This document shows positions 24,295 through 33,820 of a DNA stretch of 64,000 nucleotides, piece by piece. The translations under genes and the position numbers were made by a program. The notes below the pieces were generated by a model. It saw only the letters and a program-made list of their open reading frames with translations, did no database searches and was not told where the DNA came from. The DNA comes from Streptomyces qinzhouensis (GTDB lineage Bacteria > Actinomycetota > Actinomycetes > Streptomycetales > Streptomycetaceae). The DNA lies in NCBI RefSeq assembly GCF_007856155.1, contig NZ_CP042266.1, positions 3,410,001-3,474,000 on the forward strand, read 5' to 3'. Position 1 is the stretch's first letter, and the number at the start of each line of letters is the position of its first letter.

Positions 24295-24708
24295 TCAGGG
24301 CGTCGTACAGGGCGCGAGACCGAGGTACCGGCGTACGGGCTCGTAGATGCCGGGGACGGTCACGTCCACGAACCAGGTGGGGACCCACGCCACGTCGATG
24401 ACCTCGCGGGGCGAGGCCGGCACCGCGGTACCGGATACGACGGCGCAGGCGATGTAGATGAGGTAGCGGCCGGTGAGGTAGTGGGGCGCGGCGCCGATGC
24501 GTTTGACGGGTGCCACAATCAGCCCTGTTTCCTGTTCGGCCTCGCGCACGGCGGTCTGCTCGGCCGTCTCGCCGTGCTCGGCCTTTCCGCCGGGGAAGAC
24601 CCACCGGGGGCCGTCCGGGGCGCGGCGCTCCACGAAGAGCACAGAGCCGTCGGCCGGGCTGGTGATGACCGCGAGAGCCACGGGCGTGGTGACGGGGTCG
24701 GTGGTCAT
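24295..24708 (-). CDS. NUDIX hydrolase
   Basis: A 137-residue NUDIX protein that would cleave a nucleoside diphosphate linked to another group. The box runs from G41 (GGKAEHGETAEQTAVREAEQ) to L63, ETGL; one metal-binding glutamate of the REUxEE core is Q59, a mild departure. ATG 24708 overlaps the methyltransferase stop by ATGA. In this operon it might clean up or regenerate a nucleotide cofactor; the substrate is unknown. Confidence 0.88.
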   Translation of the reverse strand: MTTDPVTTPVALAVITSPADGSVLFVERRAPDGPRWVFPGGKAEHGETAEQTAVREAEQETGLIVAPVKRIGAAPHYLTGRYLIYIACAVVSGTAVPASPREVIDVAWVPTWFVDVTVPGIYEPVRRYLGLAPCTTP

Positions 24709-25514
24709 GTGATGCCGACGCCCCCGTAGGTGTGGACCGTGGATCTGTCGTCGGGGTCGGCGCCGGTGGGGTACCACTGGCTGACAGGGACCAGTCCCGG
24801 GCCGACGGCCGTGAGGTCGCCGAAGAAGGCGGCAATGTCCTCGAAGCCGCGCGCGCAGCTGGTGAGCCCGGCCTTGCGGAGGATGCTCTCGGCCTGGTGG
24901 ACGAGTGGAGGGTTGTCCTCGTAGGTGAGGTGGGAGAGGACGAGCACGCTCCCGGGCACCAGGGCTTCCATGATCCGGCGCATGCAGAGGTGGGGCTGGT
25001 CCTGGTCGTCGATGGTGTCGAGAACTGCGGTCGCCACGACGGCCACGGGATACCGGAGGTCGAAGTGTGCGTCGGCCTCGGCGAGCAGGGTCTCGGTCCG
25101 GCGCAAGTCGGTCTGTGCAGCCCGGACGTGGCGCCCTCGGAGCCAGGGGTCCCAGCGGGCGACGACGATCGGGTCGGTGTCGGCGTAGAGGGTCCGGGCC
25201 CGGTCTCCCGTGTAGAGGGCGGCTATCGAGTGTGTGTCCACACCGGTGTGCGGGGGCAGGCCGGGGCCGATGTCCAGGACTTGGTGGAGACCCAGGGTCT
25301 CGGTGGCGTAGGTGACGGCCCGGAGGTGGAAGGCCCGCCCGGCCCTTGCCGCGGCGCGGGCCGGGTAGCCGATGTCCGTCAGGCGGCGTACGACATCCTC
25401 GTCGGCCTCGTACGAGTCGTAGAAGTCCTGGCCACCGAGCGCGGCATGGTGGACTCGGGCGCTGCTGACCGGGGCGTGGAGGGAGTACGAGAGCGGGGGC
25501 GGAGGCGGGGTCAC
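24705..25514 (-). CDS. SAM-dependent methyltransferase, DUF574 type
   Basis: A 269-residue protein of the actinobacterial Methyltransf_19 (DUF574) family. Visible parts: FYDSYEADEDVVRRLTDIGY, the SAM-binding strand VLDIGPGLPPHTGVD, the acidic YADTDPIVV and LTYEDNPPL. Start at GTG 25514, overlapping the small membrane protein stop by GTGA. Streptomyces carry many copies, often next to XRE regulators, and their targets are mostly unknown. Confidence 0.88.
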   Translation of the reverse strand: MTPPPPPLSYSLHAPVSSARVHHAALGGQDFYDSYEADEDVVRRLTDIGYPARAAARAGRAFHLRAVTYATETLGLHQVLDIGPGLPPHTGVDTHSIAALYTGDRARTLYADTDPIVVARWDPWLRGRHVRAAQTDLRRTETLLAEADAHFDLRYPVAVVATAVLDTIDDQDQPHLCMRRIMEALVPGSVLVLSHLTYEDNPPLVHQAESILRKAGLTSCARGFEDIAAFFGDLTAVGPGLVPVSQWYPTGADPDDRSTVHTYGGVGIT

Positions 25515-25621
25515 GGCATCCACCCGCCCTGCCGGCCCTCCAGCCACAGCGTCAGCCAGACGTACAGGCCGGAGACGGTGAACACGACGGCGGCAACTCC
25601 GGCGCGGTCGATCCACTTCAT
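25511..25621 (-). CDS. 36-residue membrane microprotein
   Basis: MKWIDRAGVAAVVFTVSGLY continues into VWLTLWLEGRQGGWMP, a single transmembrane helix with a short positive start. Its start overlaps the 69-residue gene's stop (ATGA) and its stop overlaps the methyltransferase start (GTGA), so it is embedded in a tightly coupled operon. Confidence 0.7.
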   Translation of the reverse strand: MKWIDRAGVAAVVFTVSGLYVWLTLWLEGRQGGWMP

Positions 25622-25827
25622 GCGGTGCCTCCGGCCAGTTCCAGGATCTGGTGGGCCAGCGCGAGGGCCTGATCGGGCGGGACGGCGGCCCCCGTCTCCT
25701 CGACGACATGTCCATGCCTTCGGAGCCGGAGAGGAATCCAGACCGCGCCGTCGACCGGCCGTCGGACGGCCTTCCCGGCGAGGGTCAGGGTGTACCCGTG
25801 GTCGGGTTCAGGGGGAGAGTTGGTCAT
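25618..25827 (-). CDS. 69-residue small protein, first gene of the operon
   Basis: Reads MTNSPPEPDHGYTLTLAGKA, then VWIPLRLRRHGHVVEETGAA and a helical end ALALAHQILELAGG. No membrane helix. It lies 111 bp from the divergent XRE regulator and overlaps the next gene by ATGA. The ribosome site is weak. Function unknown. Confidence 0.6.
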   Translation of the reverse strand: MTNSPPEPDHGYTLTLAGKAVRRPVDGAVWIPLRLRRHGHVVEETGAAVPPDQALALAHQILELAGGTA

Positions 25828-25938
25828 GCCGGAAGTGAACGGGCCCGGAGCCCGGAGCGGCAGCAGGTCGGGCCGGACGGCTTGTTGAGCATGTTGATTG
25901 GCAGCCCCAGCCGAAGCCAACGGCCTTAACGTTCAGTC

Positions 25939-27318
25939 ATGAGCCGGTCACGCAACTCCCGCTTGGCGCGGGTGATTGAGGAGTCAGGACTCACCTACGA
26001 CGCGATCGCCCGCGCCGTCGTACACGTCGCCGCTTCAGCGGGCGACAACACCCTGCGTACCAGCAGGTCGACGGTGTCGTACTGGGTGAGCGGAACACCC
26101 CCCAGCCCGGCGACCGCCCGGTATCTGTGCGAGGCCCTCAGCCGGAGACTCGGCCGGGTCCTCACCCCGTATGATCTCGGCCTGTCCGGCACCCCCTCTT
26201 CCGGCCCGGTCGACATCGGGCTTACCGTCGACAGTGACCCGGTGGAGACGCTGGGGGAACTCGGGAGGGCCGACATCGAGCGACGCAGCTTCCTCACCGC
26301 CTCCGCGTACTCCGTAGCAGGCGCCGCCCTCCCCCTCGGCACAGCCGGGGAGATGAAGGCACGGACGGCACGAGCACTCGGCGGGGGAATCGCCGGGCCT
26401 GCGGAGATCGCCACCGTGCGGGACATGGTGGCGATGCTGACCGCCATCGACGGCCGGCATGGCGGTCAGTACGGCCGCAACACCGTCGTGCAGTACCTCA
26501 TGGACGACGTCATCCGCCTGTGTCGGGCGCGGTGGCAGTCCGAGGCTTTGCACAGTCAGATGTACTCCGCGGCCGGATCCCTCGCCTACCTCGCGGGTTG
26601 GAAAGCCTTCGACGCGGGCGAACACGGGCTGGCCCAGCGCTACTACCTTCAAGCGTTCGGCCTGGCCCAGCGTTCGGCTCCGCTCGATCAGGCGTACGTC
26701 CTGCGGATCCTCGCGCACCACGGCATGGACAACGGCCGTCCCGAGCACGTTCTCGGCCTGGCCGACGCCGCACTCCGGCTGAGTCGTGGAACAGATCCCG
26801 CGACTCAGGCCCTCTTCGTCAGCTGCCGCGCCCGCGCGCTCGCCGTTTCCCGGCAAGGGGCCGAAGCGTTACGGGAGGCGGATCGCGCCCGGGAACTCGC
26901 CGCCACTGGCGAGGTTGCGGAGATCACCGGCTGGTCGAGGAATTGGGGCTCCCCGCACTCTACGGTGGACTACCACCGGGCTGCGATCAACGCCCGAATC
27001 GGCAATCACTCAGCCGCCGAGGCCCACTACTCCGCCGCGCGTCGCCGCTGGAGTACGGCATCCCATCAGCGAGTAGCGGCGCTCTCAGCGGCCTCCGAAG
27101 GACACGCGCAGCTCTCCCAAGGCCGGATCGAACAGGCCTGCGCGACCTGGACCGGAGCGCTCGATGCCATGGTCGGCATCCGGTCGTCTCGCACGATCAA
27201 AGCCGTGCAGGCCATACGGTCGGACCTTGCGCAGTTCCGCGCACGCAGCGCGCGGCCGGCGGCAGAACTGGACGACCGGGCGCGGGCGTGGCTCCGTCTC
27301 GAAGGCGCAACCATGTAG
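25939..27318 (+). CDS. XRE-family regulator with TPR-like C-terminus
   Basis: A 459-residue regulator. Residues 5-85 hold the DNA-binding part (STVSYWVSGTPPSPATARYL, EALSRRLGRVLTPYDLGL); a short linker with RRSFLTAS follows, and residues 190-440 are helical repeats of tetratricopeptide type (AGEHGLAQRYYLQAFGLAQ, QGAEALREADRARELA). Such proteins sense small molecules or peptides through the repeats. It is divergent from the microprotein-methyltransferase-NUDIX-radical SAM operon and is its likely controller. Its N-terminus is paralogous to the chimera at 20596. Confidence 0.85.
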   Translation: MSRSRNSRLARVIEESGLTYDAIARAVVHVAASAGDNTLRTSRSTVSYWVSGTPPSPATARYLCEALSRRLGRVLTPYDLGLSGTPSSGPVDIGLTVDSDPVETLGELGRADIERRSFLTASAYSVAGAALPLGTAGEMKARTARALGGGIAGPAEIATVRDMVAMLTAIDGRHGGQYGRNTVVQYLMDDVIRLCRARWQSEALHSQMYSAAGSLAYLAGWKAFDAGEHGLAQRYYLQAFGLAQRSAPLDQAYVLRILAHHGMDNGRPEHVLGLADAALRLSRGTDPATQALFVSCRARALAVSRQGAEALREADRARELAATGEVAEITGWSRNWGSPHSTVDYHRAAINARIGNHSAAEAHYSAARRRWSTASHQRVAALSAASEGHAQLSQGRIEQACATWTGALDAMVGIRSSRTIKAVQAIRSDLAQFRARSARPAAELDDRARAWLRLEGATM

Positions 27319-27323
27319 CGCGA

Positions 27324-27345
27324 TGCGTGAGCGGTGCGTGAGCGG
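27324..27345. repeat. Candidate right arm-type site of element 2
   Basis: Paired TGCGTGAGCG units, 21 of 22 bases equal to 18287-18308. It begins 5 bp after the XRE stop codon and ends 115 bp before the right att core, exactly the gap seen for element 1. Confidence 0.6.
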
Positions 27346-27460
27346 ACGGTTCCGCCTCCGGTGGCATCGAGTGGATGCACCGGCAGGCGGCAACGACCTG
27401 ACCTGCGGAAACAGGATCGCGCAACACACCCCCGGATCGCCCGGGACGATCTTGCAGGCC

Positions 27461-27543
27461 CTTGTAATGCGTAGGTCGTCGGTTCGAATCCGACAGGGGG
27501 CTCTGAAGGACCCCAGGACTCACTCGCCGTGACCTGGGGTTTT
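27461..27543 (+). repeat. Right-most att repeat (attR of the composite)
   Basis: The 83-bp repeat identical to 2240-2322, containing the tRNA-Thr 3' end and its terminator hairpin. It has no tRNA 5' half. The DNA beyond it is the original chromosomal right flank. Confidence 0.92.
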
Positions 27544-27623
27544 CGCTTTTCCGGGGTGGTTGTCCGGGTCGCGAGGGTTCCTGTTCCGTGTTGGCCTGTC
27601 CAAGGGGAGCTCAAGGGGAGCGC

Positions 27624-28011
27624 ATGAGCACAGCCGGCGTGCACAAGGGTGCGCGCGGGAGGCCGTCGAATCGCGGCCAGGCAGCTCGAATACGGCTCTG
27701 GCGGGATCGGACCGTGTGGACGACCTCGGACGGCGAGACCGTACGCATTCCGGCGCTGATCGGCGGAGACGCCAAGAGCTACCCCGAACCCGGCGTACTG
27801 GGTGACCCCAGGCTCCCGGTTCTGGAATCCATCCGAGACGGGCCCCGCCGGGCTCACTGTTCCTGCCTCGCACCAGAGGGACGGCGCATGACACCCGCCC
27901 GGACGAAGTCCTCTGCACCGCCGGACCGCACGACGTCGCCGCCGCCCTCGCCCGCGTCCACGGCGACGCACGCGCGTGGCTGACCGGCCAGCGGGCCCTT
28001 GTCGAATGGTG
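27624..28011 (+). pseudogene. Frameshifted small gene next to the att site
   Basis: The reading from ATG 27624 (MSTAGVHKGARGRPSNRGQA to VLESIRDGPRRA) looks protein-like to about 27850. The protein-like part then continues in another frame (LFLPRTRGTAHDTRPDEVLC, HDVAAALARVHGDARAWLTG) to a stop at 28011. A one-base deletion or sequencing error near 27850-27857 would explain it. No family recognised. Confidence 0.55.
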
Positions 28012-28030
28012 ACTCACAACGCCAACGGGG

Positions 28031-28073
28031 TGGTTGCCGAGTCCGGCCGTCAGGAGGCCGGACTCGGCAACCA
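28031..28073. terminator. Strong 18-bp hairpin
   Basis: Perfect arms 28031-28048 and 28056-28073 with a 7-nt loop, between the frameshifted gene and the convergent surface protein gene. Likely bidirectional terminator. Confidence 0.75.
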
Positions 28074-28137
28074 CCGCTGCGCTGGGCGATCGATCACGGA
28101 AGGGAATCGTCTCCGTGTACGGGGGCCTTCCCGGCCG

Positions 28138-29808
28138 TCACCAGAGGAGTAGCTTCTTCTTGTCCTTGGACTTCTTGCAGTGCTCGTCGCCCTTGATGGT
28201 GGTCGGGTCGGTGGCGGTGTGGGTGGCGGTGTCGCCGCCTCCGGTGACCGTCACGGTGTTGACGCCCTCCCTCGGTTCACACCCGCCGCCTCCCTGGCGC
28301 TTCGCCTTGCACTCGCAGGGCACGTCGACGACGAGCGTGATCGGCGGGTAGCCGGCTCCGGCGGCCAGGACATCACTACGGGTGCAGGTCAGGGTGGCCA
28401 CGTCACAGGTCCATCCGGTGCCCGTCATGCTCACCGCGGTCAGGCCCTTGGGGAGGACGTCCTGGACGGTGACGGTGGTGCCGTCGGTCGGTCCGGGGCC
28501 CGCGTTGCCGACCGTGATGGTGTAGGTGCCCTGCTTGCCCGCCTTGAAGTCCCCCACATGGGTCTTCGAGACCGTCAGCGAAGGAGGCCGGACCGGCGCG
28601 GGACACAGGCCGGCGGGGTTGCTCGTCTGGGCCTGGTTGTTCGTCCAGGTGTTCGCCGTCCCGGCGGTGCCGGACCCGGTGGTGAGGTCTTCGCAGTCGA
28701 AGTTGGCGCTGCCCTGGAGAACGTTGCCGGTGACCTGATTGCCGTCGTTTCCGCTGACGTCGTCGATGAAGACGCCGTCACGACCGGCATTGGTCACGCT
28801 GTTGTCCGAGATGGTCGAAGCTGTCAGCGACTCCGGGGCCACGGAGATGCCGTCGCCCGACGTGTTGCTGATGTTGTTGTCGCTGATCGTCACCTGGCTG
28901 CTGGTCAGCGGAGGTGCGAACGTGCTAACGGCGTAGATGCCCCGCCCCCCGCCCTGGATGGTGTTGCGCAGAACCTGGAGTCCGGTGTTCTCGTCCGCGA
29001 TGGCGATCGCCTGTCGGACGTCGTCGACGATCGTGTTGTCCGTCACCAGGCTGTTGGTCGAAGAGAAGATGCCGAGGAACGCACCGTCTTGATGCGAGAC
29101 GTTGTGATTGATGTTCACGTTGTCGACGGTGAACGGGTCGGCCTTGGTGATCAGCATCCCGTTGTTGTCGTTCTGGAAGAACGCGTTGTTGTCGATCAGC
29201 ACGTTGTGCAGGCCCTGATCGGAGTAGATTCCGTCACCGGCGGCGGGTGTGCCCAGATTGTTCTGGCGAATGCAGTTGTGCGCCACCTCGGACTGGGTTG
29301 CCGGGGTGCTCGTGTTGAGGTAGATCCCAATCAGGTTGTTCTGAATCAGGTTGTTCGTGATCGAGTAACCGGAGTGAAGATTGGACGTGAAGATGCCGGA
29401 GGTGGCCGGCCCGCTACCGGCGTTCTGGACCGTGAACCCCTGGAAATTGAGGTTGTCCGCCTCCAGGTTGACGACCCCGTCGCTGACATTCGTGGACGCG
29501 ATGATCGAGTCCGTTGTCGGGTCGGGCGCCACGACCACATCACAGTTCGAGGGAGGGGTGGTCGTGCCGACCAGCGTGAGATTCGGCGTGGTGACCGTGA
29601 CGACTTCGTTGTAGGTGCCGGGGCAGACCTGGATCGTGTCCCCGGACACTGCCGCGTTGACGGCGGCCTGGATGCTTGTGAAGGCCTGACCGGCGCACGT
29701 TGTCGGATTCTGACCGACGATGAGTGTGGAAGCCGCGTAGCTGGGCGCGGCGGGAAACACCGCAGCCACGACAGCGAACGCCGGCAGAAGAGCGTACAGC
29801 TTTCTCAT
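28138..29808 (-). CDS. Secreted beta-helix protein with DUF11 domain
   Basis: A 556-residue exported protein. Signal peptide at 1-25 (MRKLYALLPAF start, SYA cleavage region). Residues 30-400 form a right-handed parallel beta-helix of the pectate-lyase type, seen as Asn-rich repeats (NNLIQNNLIGIYLN, DNTIVDDVRQAIAIADENTG). Residues about 415-490 are a DUF11 module (TYTITVGNAGPGPTDGTTVT). The tail is basic with KKSKDKKKLLLW and has no sortase motif. Probably a wall-associated surface protein; no catalytic motif is clear. Confidence 0.82.
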   Translation of the reverse strand: MRKLYALLPAFAVVAAVFPAAPSYAASTLIVGQNPTTCAGQAFTSIQAAVNAAVSGDTIQVCPGTYNEVVTVTTPNLTLVGTTTPPSNCDVVVAPDPTTDSIIASTNVSDGVVNLEADNLNFQGFTVQNAGSGPATSGIFTSNLHSGYSITNNLIQNNLIGIYLNTSTPATQSEVAHNCIRQNNLGTPAAGDGIYSDQGLHNVLIDNNAFFQNDNNGMLITKADPFTVDNVNINHNVSHQDGAFLGIFSSTNSLVTDNTIVDDVRQAIAIADENTGLQVLRNTIQGGGRGIYAVSTFAPPLTSSQVTISDNNISNTSGDGISVAPESLTASTISDNSVTNAGRDGVFIDDVSGNDGNQVTGNVLQGSANFDCEDLTTGSGTAGTANTWTNNQAQTSNPAGLCPAPVRPPSLTVSKTHVGDFKAGKQGTYTITVGNAGPGPTDGTTVTVQDVLPKGLTAVSMTGTGWTCDVATLTCTRSDVLAAGAGYPPITLVVDVPCECKAKRQGGGGCEPREGVNTVTVTGGGDTATHTATDPTTIKGDEHCKKSKDKKKLLLW

Positions 29809-30305
29809 TCATTCACCTGCTGGTCCATACGGCAAACCGAGATACGGCAGCCGTGACGATGGCGCGGTCGCCGAAGGCATCGCATTGAGCGACCTGACTC
29901 AGATGCGCCGAACGTTCGCACTATGTGATTATCGGAATCCGTGAGACAAGCTGACACGCTGACACGGGAAGAGGAGCAACCGCAGCGGCCGTATCCCGCC
30001 TCTGTCGCGTCACCAGCGAGAGGGGGCATCGGGCGCGTAACCTCGGCGGCGGGTCTGTCAGCACGTGGAACCGCGAAGGCGCCGATCGTCCCTTAATAGA
30101 GGGAGGGGAAGGCGACGGACCGACGAGAAGAATCCAGAGGGCCGAGAAGAGTAAGCAATAGCGAGGGCCGTAGCCGCGCCAGATCGGCCTGCTGGTGTCC
30201 GCCACCGCTCGCTAACCCGACCCTTTCTCACGAACCCCTTTTCAGGAGCCCGCAAACCCAAGGGTCCCTGCTCACCCGGGGCCGCTCAGTGACCCCGGCA
30301 TCCCG
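29809..30305. other. Gap without a supported gene
   Basis: About 500 bp, with lower GC than the surroundings near 29920-30130. It should hold the promoter of the beta-helix gene. No frame here has both a ribosome site and plausible composition. Confidence 0.5.
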
Positions 30306-30812
30306 GTGCGTGCCGGAACCGGCCTGAAAACGACCTTCCCCGCCTCCTCCACCCACAGGATCTGCCGATTCCTGTCCACGCACACCACCAACCCCTCCGT
30401 GTCCGGGAACCCCCGATCGCGTCCCCCTCCGCCTCCCGCTGATACGGACCCGTGGACGTGCCGCACCCGCCCGCCCGCCGAGGACCGGGCGGTGCCCGGC
30501 CACTGGGAAGGCGATCTGATCATCGGCAAGGACAACGGCTCCGCCATCAGCACCCTGGTCGAACGCGCCACCCGCCACGTCATGCACCTGCCGAACGGCC
30601 GCACCGCTGAGCAGGTCCGCGACGTCCTCCAGGAGACCGCGCAACGGCTTCCCGCCCACCTCAAACGATCCCTGACCTGGGACCAGGGCTCCGAGATGGC
30701 CGCCCACCGCTCGTTCACCATCTCCACCGACATCCCGGTCTGCTTCTGCGACCGGGCCAGACACGGTTGGCGCGGGAGTCCCCCGAGGTTGAGCGAGCGC
30801 ATCCTGACATGA
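30306..30812 (+). pseudogene. IS30-family transposase remnant
   Basis: Only the middle of the catalytic domain is recognisable, about 30469-30765: PGHWEGDLIIGKDNGSA with the first Asp, TLVERATRHVMHLPNGRTA, and LTWDQGSEMA with the second Asp, ending STDIPVCFCD. The residues after that do not fit, so the third acidic residue and the C-terminus are lost; the N-terminal DNA-binding part is gone too. A dead insertion sequence fragment. Confidence 0.75.
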
Positions 30813-31019
30813 ATGACCGCCATATTTAGGTTTTTGTCATGAAATACCTTATGAGGCAGGGGCGATCGAGTTGCCGGGAGCGCAGGCCGTTGGCGCGTCG
30901 CGAATCCGGTCCGGTACACGAGCAGGCTCGAGGTGTCCCGGGCGAGGGAACCGGTGCTGAACCGTTCGGGTTCTCCGCCTGGGGCGGGTGGGTGACGTCA
31001 CCCACCGGAGTCGGGGCTT

Positions 31020-33707
31020 ATGAGGTATGCGTGCGGTCCGGGCGTTGTGATACGGGCTATGCAAAGCATGAGCGGCCGTGGTGCCGCGTTCGAAGAAGAG
31101 GCCGCCGTGGGTGGCCGTCTGCCCGGTCGTCGACTCAGACGGGCCGGCTGGGGCGGGGGCTGGCGCACGGGGCTGGTCGCCCTGTGCGCGGCGGTACTAC
31201 CGCTCGCCGGGCTGACCGCCCCCGCCGAGGCCGCGCCGGCCGAGGCGAGGGCGGCGACGGGGACGCTGTCGCTGTGTTCGGACCGGAGCGTGGACGGCGG
31301 GCCGTTCACCACCGGCGACACCAGCACGGAGCAGCCGTTGCCGCCCGGGCACGTCACGTACATGGCGGTCTACGACGCGGGGGTGTCCCCGGGTGAGTTC
31401 GTCGGCGAGGTATACGCGGGCATGCCCGGGGTGCCGACCCAACAGCAGGTGGCGGCCAACCTCGACACCCCGGACGGGCTGCTCAACCCGAGTGCCCCCA
31501 ACCTGTACGGCGGACAGCTGTACCAGGTCGACGGCGGCTCGTGCACCGACGTGACGGTGGACACCACGCACACGTACTACGTGCTGGAGTACCAGAAGGA
31601 CTACGACGCCAACGGGAATCTGATCGGGTACCGGGACCTGACGCAGTTCGGGGTCGGCCCGGACTGGTCGCTGGGGTACTGGATCGACGGCGGGTTCCCC
31701 GCCGGGTCGCACTTCAACGACTCCGGGCTGTACGTCACCCCGGCCGGTGACCGGGCCTTCTTCTCCGGGGGCAGTGGCGGCTACCTCGGCAACGGGCGGA
31801 TCCTGCCGATCACCGTGGACGCCGGGGCCACCCGTACGGTGACCACGATCACCAAGCACTTCTCCATGACCGCGATCAAGGAGTTCGCACCCGGCTCGTC
31901 CGGGTCGGTCTCCGGGCGCACGATCCTGTTCACCAACAAGAACCTCGGCGGAGCCATCGGCGGCGTCGGCGGGGTGTGCTGCACCGCGATCTACGCATCC
32001 GAGACCGGGACGGACGGCTCCGCGTTCAACACCGACCCCCTGGCGGGTTGGTCGTTGACGGCGTGGGAGTACATCACCCCTGCGGAGTGGGCGGCCGGCT
32101 TCCGCCTCGACTCCACCTCACAACTCGGCGTCACCCAGCCGGTCGCGTACATCCCGGTCACCCAGGCCCTCAAGGACGCCCTGCTGGCCTGGCCCTACCT
32201 CCAGGACTTCGACCGCGGGCTGCTCTCCGCGATCCAGGTCGGCGGCTTCTTCGCCGGCGGCGGTGCGACCCTGACCGACTCCAACGGCGGCGCCTACCGC
32301 GCGGCCCCGGTCACCTTCACCAACACCACCGGCGTCACCCCGCCGGTCACCGGCGCCGTCACCGTGGTCAAGGAGGACGCCGACACCAGCGCGACGCTGG
32401 CCGGCGCCACCTTCCAACTGTGGCAGGAGACCAACGGCGTCACCGGTCTGCAGACCGGCGGCAACGACCCGGACACCCGGATCGGCGTGCCGTGCACCAC
32501 GGGGGCCAACGGCACCTGCACCGCCACCGTGCCCGTCGGCACGTACTACTGGCAGGAGACCGAGGCTCCCGCGGGCTACCAACTCCCCGCGAACCCGGTC
32601 TCCACCCTCGTACTGACCACCCAGAACGCCGCGGCGGGCGTGACCGTCAACGCCGAGAACACCAAGATCCCGCCGACCCCGGTCACCGGAGACGTCACCG
32701 TCGTCAAGGTCGACGACCAGACGGGCGCCAAGCTCGCGAACGCTCTCTTCCAACTGTGGGAGGAGACCAACAACATCCCCGGCCTCCAGACCACCGGCGG
32801 CAATCCGGACACCCGCGTCGGCCCCCCGTGCCTGACCGACACCCAGGGCGCCTGCACCCGTACGGTCGAAACCGGTACGTACTACTGGCGCGAAGTCATC
32901 GCACCGCCCGGCTACGGCCTGCCCGCGAACCCGGTCTTCGGGCCGCTGGTGCTCACCGACGCCAACGCGTCCCAGGGCGTGAGCGCCACCGCGAACAACA
33001 CGGCCACCCCGCCCACCCCGGTCACCGGAGACGTCACCGTCGTCAAGAAGGACGCCGACACCGGCGCCACCCTCGCCGGCGCGGTCTTCCAACTGTGGCA
33101 GGAGACCAACGGGATCCTCGGGCTCCAGACCTCGGGCACCAACCCCGACACCCGGATCAACGGCTCGTGCACCACGGGCGCCGACGGCATCTGCTCCCGC
33201 ACGGTGAGGACCGGCACCTACTACTGGCAGGAGACCCAGGCCCCGCCCGGGTACGACCTACCGGCCGACCCGGTCTTCGGACCCCTCCCGCTGACCCAGA
33301 CCAACGCCGCGCAGGGCATCACGATCACCGCTCGTGACACCAAGACGCCGGCCAAGGGCAGCATCAAGGTCCTGAAGACCGACAAGAAGAACGGCAAGGC
33401 CCTGGCCGGCGCCGTCTTCGAGCTGTGGCAGGAGGCCAACGGCGTCCCAGGGCTCCAGACCACGGGCACCAACCCCGACACCGAGGTCGGCAACGGGTGT
33501 TCCACGGACGCCGAGGGCGTGTGTACCTTCACCGACCTGCCCGCCGGGCAGTACTACCTGAAGGAGACCGACGTCCCCGAGGGCTACGTCCTGCCCGGCA
33601 ACCCGGTCACCGGCCCCTACACCATCACCGCAGAGAACGCCGACGAACCCATCGTCGTCAAGATCGCCAACAAGCGCGGCGAAGGCGGAAAGGGCAAAAA
33701 GGAATAG
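31020..33707 (+). CDS. Secreted protein with four SpaA-type isopeptide repeats
   Basis: About 895 residues. A basic start and hydrophobic segment ([20 protein letters not shown]) make the signal peptide. Residues about 80-440 are a folded N-terminal domain typical of thioester/TQXA-like adhesins in length, family unclear. Four repeats of 110-113 residues begin at 32349, 32685, 33024 and 33354, each with a VVK.D lysine strand and a YYWQET.APxGY strand, the partners of an internal isopeptide bond. The end is GEGGKGKKE with no LPxTG or membrane anchor. ATG 31020 has GGAG upstream; 31059 and 31069 are alternatives. Confidence 0.82.
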   Translation: MRYACGPGVVIRAMQSMSGRGAAFEEEAAVGGRLPGRRLRRAGWGGGWRTGLVALCAAVLPLAGLTAPAEAAPAEARAATGTLSLCSDRSVDGGPFTTGDTSTEQPLPPGHVTYMAVYDAGVSPGEFVGEVYAGMPGVPTQQQVAANLDTPDGLLNPSAPNLYGGQLYQVDGGSCTDVTVDTTHTYYVLEYQKDYDANGNLIGYRDLTQFGVGPDWSLGYWIDGGFPAGSHFNDSGLYVTPAGDRAFFSGGSGGYLGNGRILPITVDAGATRTVTTITKHFSMTAIKEFAPGSSGSVSGRTILFTNKNLGGAIGGVGGVCCTAIYASETGTDGSAFNTDPLAGWSLTAWEYITPAEWAAGFRLDSTSQLGVTQPVAYIPVTQALKDALLAWPYLQDFDRGLLSAIQVGGFFAGGGATLTDSNGGAYRAAPVTFTNTTGVTPPVTGAVTVVKEDADTSATLAGATFQLWQETNGVTGLQTGGNDPDTRIGVPCTTGANGTCTATVPVGTYYWQETEAPAGYQLPANPVSTLVLTTQNAAAGVTVNAENTKIPPTPVTGDVTVVKVDDQTGAKLANALFQLWEETNNIPGLQTTGGNPDTRVGPPCLTDTQGACTRTVETGTYYWREVIAPPGYGLPANPVFGPLVLTDANASQGVSATANNTATPPTPVTGDVTVVKKDADTGATLAGAVFQLWQETNGILGLQTSGTNPDTRINGSCTTGADGICSRTVRTGTYYWQETQAPPGYDLPADPVFGPLPLTQTNAAQGITITARDTKTPAKGSIKVLKTDKKNGKALAGAVFELWQEANGVPGLQTTGTNPDTEVGNGCSTDAEGVCTFTDLPAGQYYLKETDVPEGYVLPGNPVTGPYTITAENADEPIVVKIANKRGEGGKGKKE

Positions 33708-33732
33708 CAACTGCTCCACTGCCTGAGGCAAG

Positions 33733-33771
33733 GGCGGCGCGGACGGCCCCCAAGCGGGCGTCCGCGCCGCC
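33733..33771 (+). terminator. Hairpin after the SpaA-repeat gene
   Basis: Perfect 13-bp arms (33733-33745, 33759-33771) with a 13-nt loop, 26 bp past the stop codon. Confidence 0.7.
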
Positions 33772-33820
33772 GCACGTTCCAGCTCGTGCGCCGGATCGTT
33801 CGTCGTGCGCTCGCCAGGGA

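Noticed and set aside
27461..27503. A third tRNA-Thr gene
   Set aside because: Same reason: a partial copy produced by integration.
30272..30919. Minus-strand frame over the IS30 remnant
   Set aside because: The plus strand carries the recognisable transposase motifs; the minus frame is their shadow.
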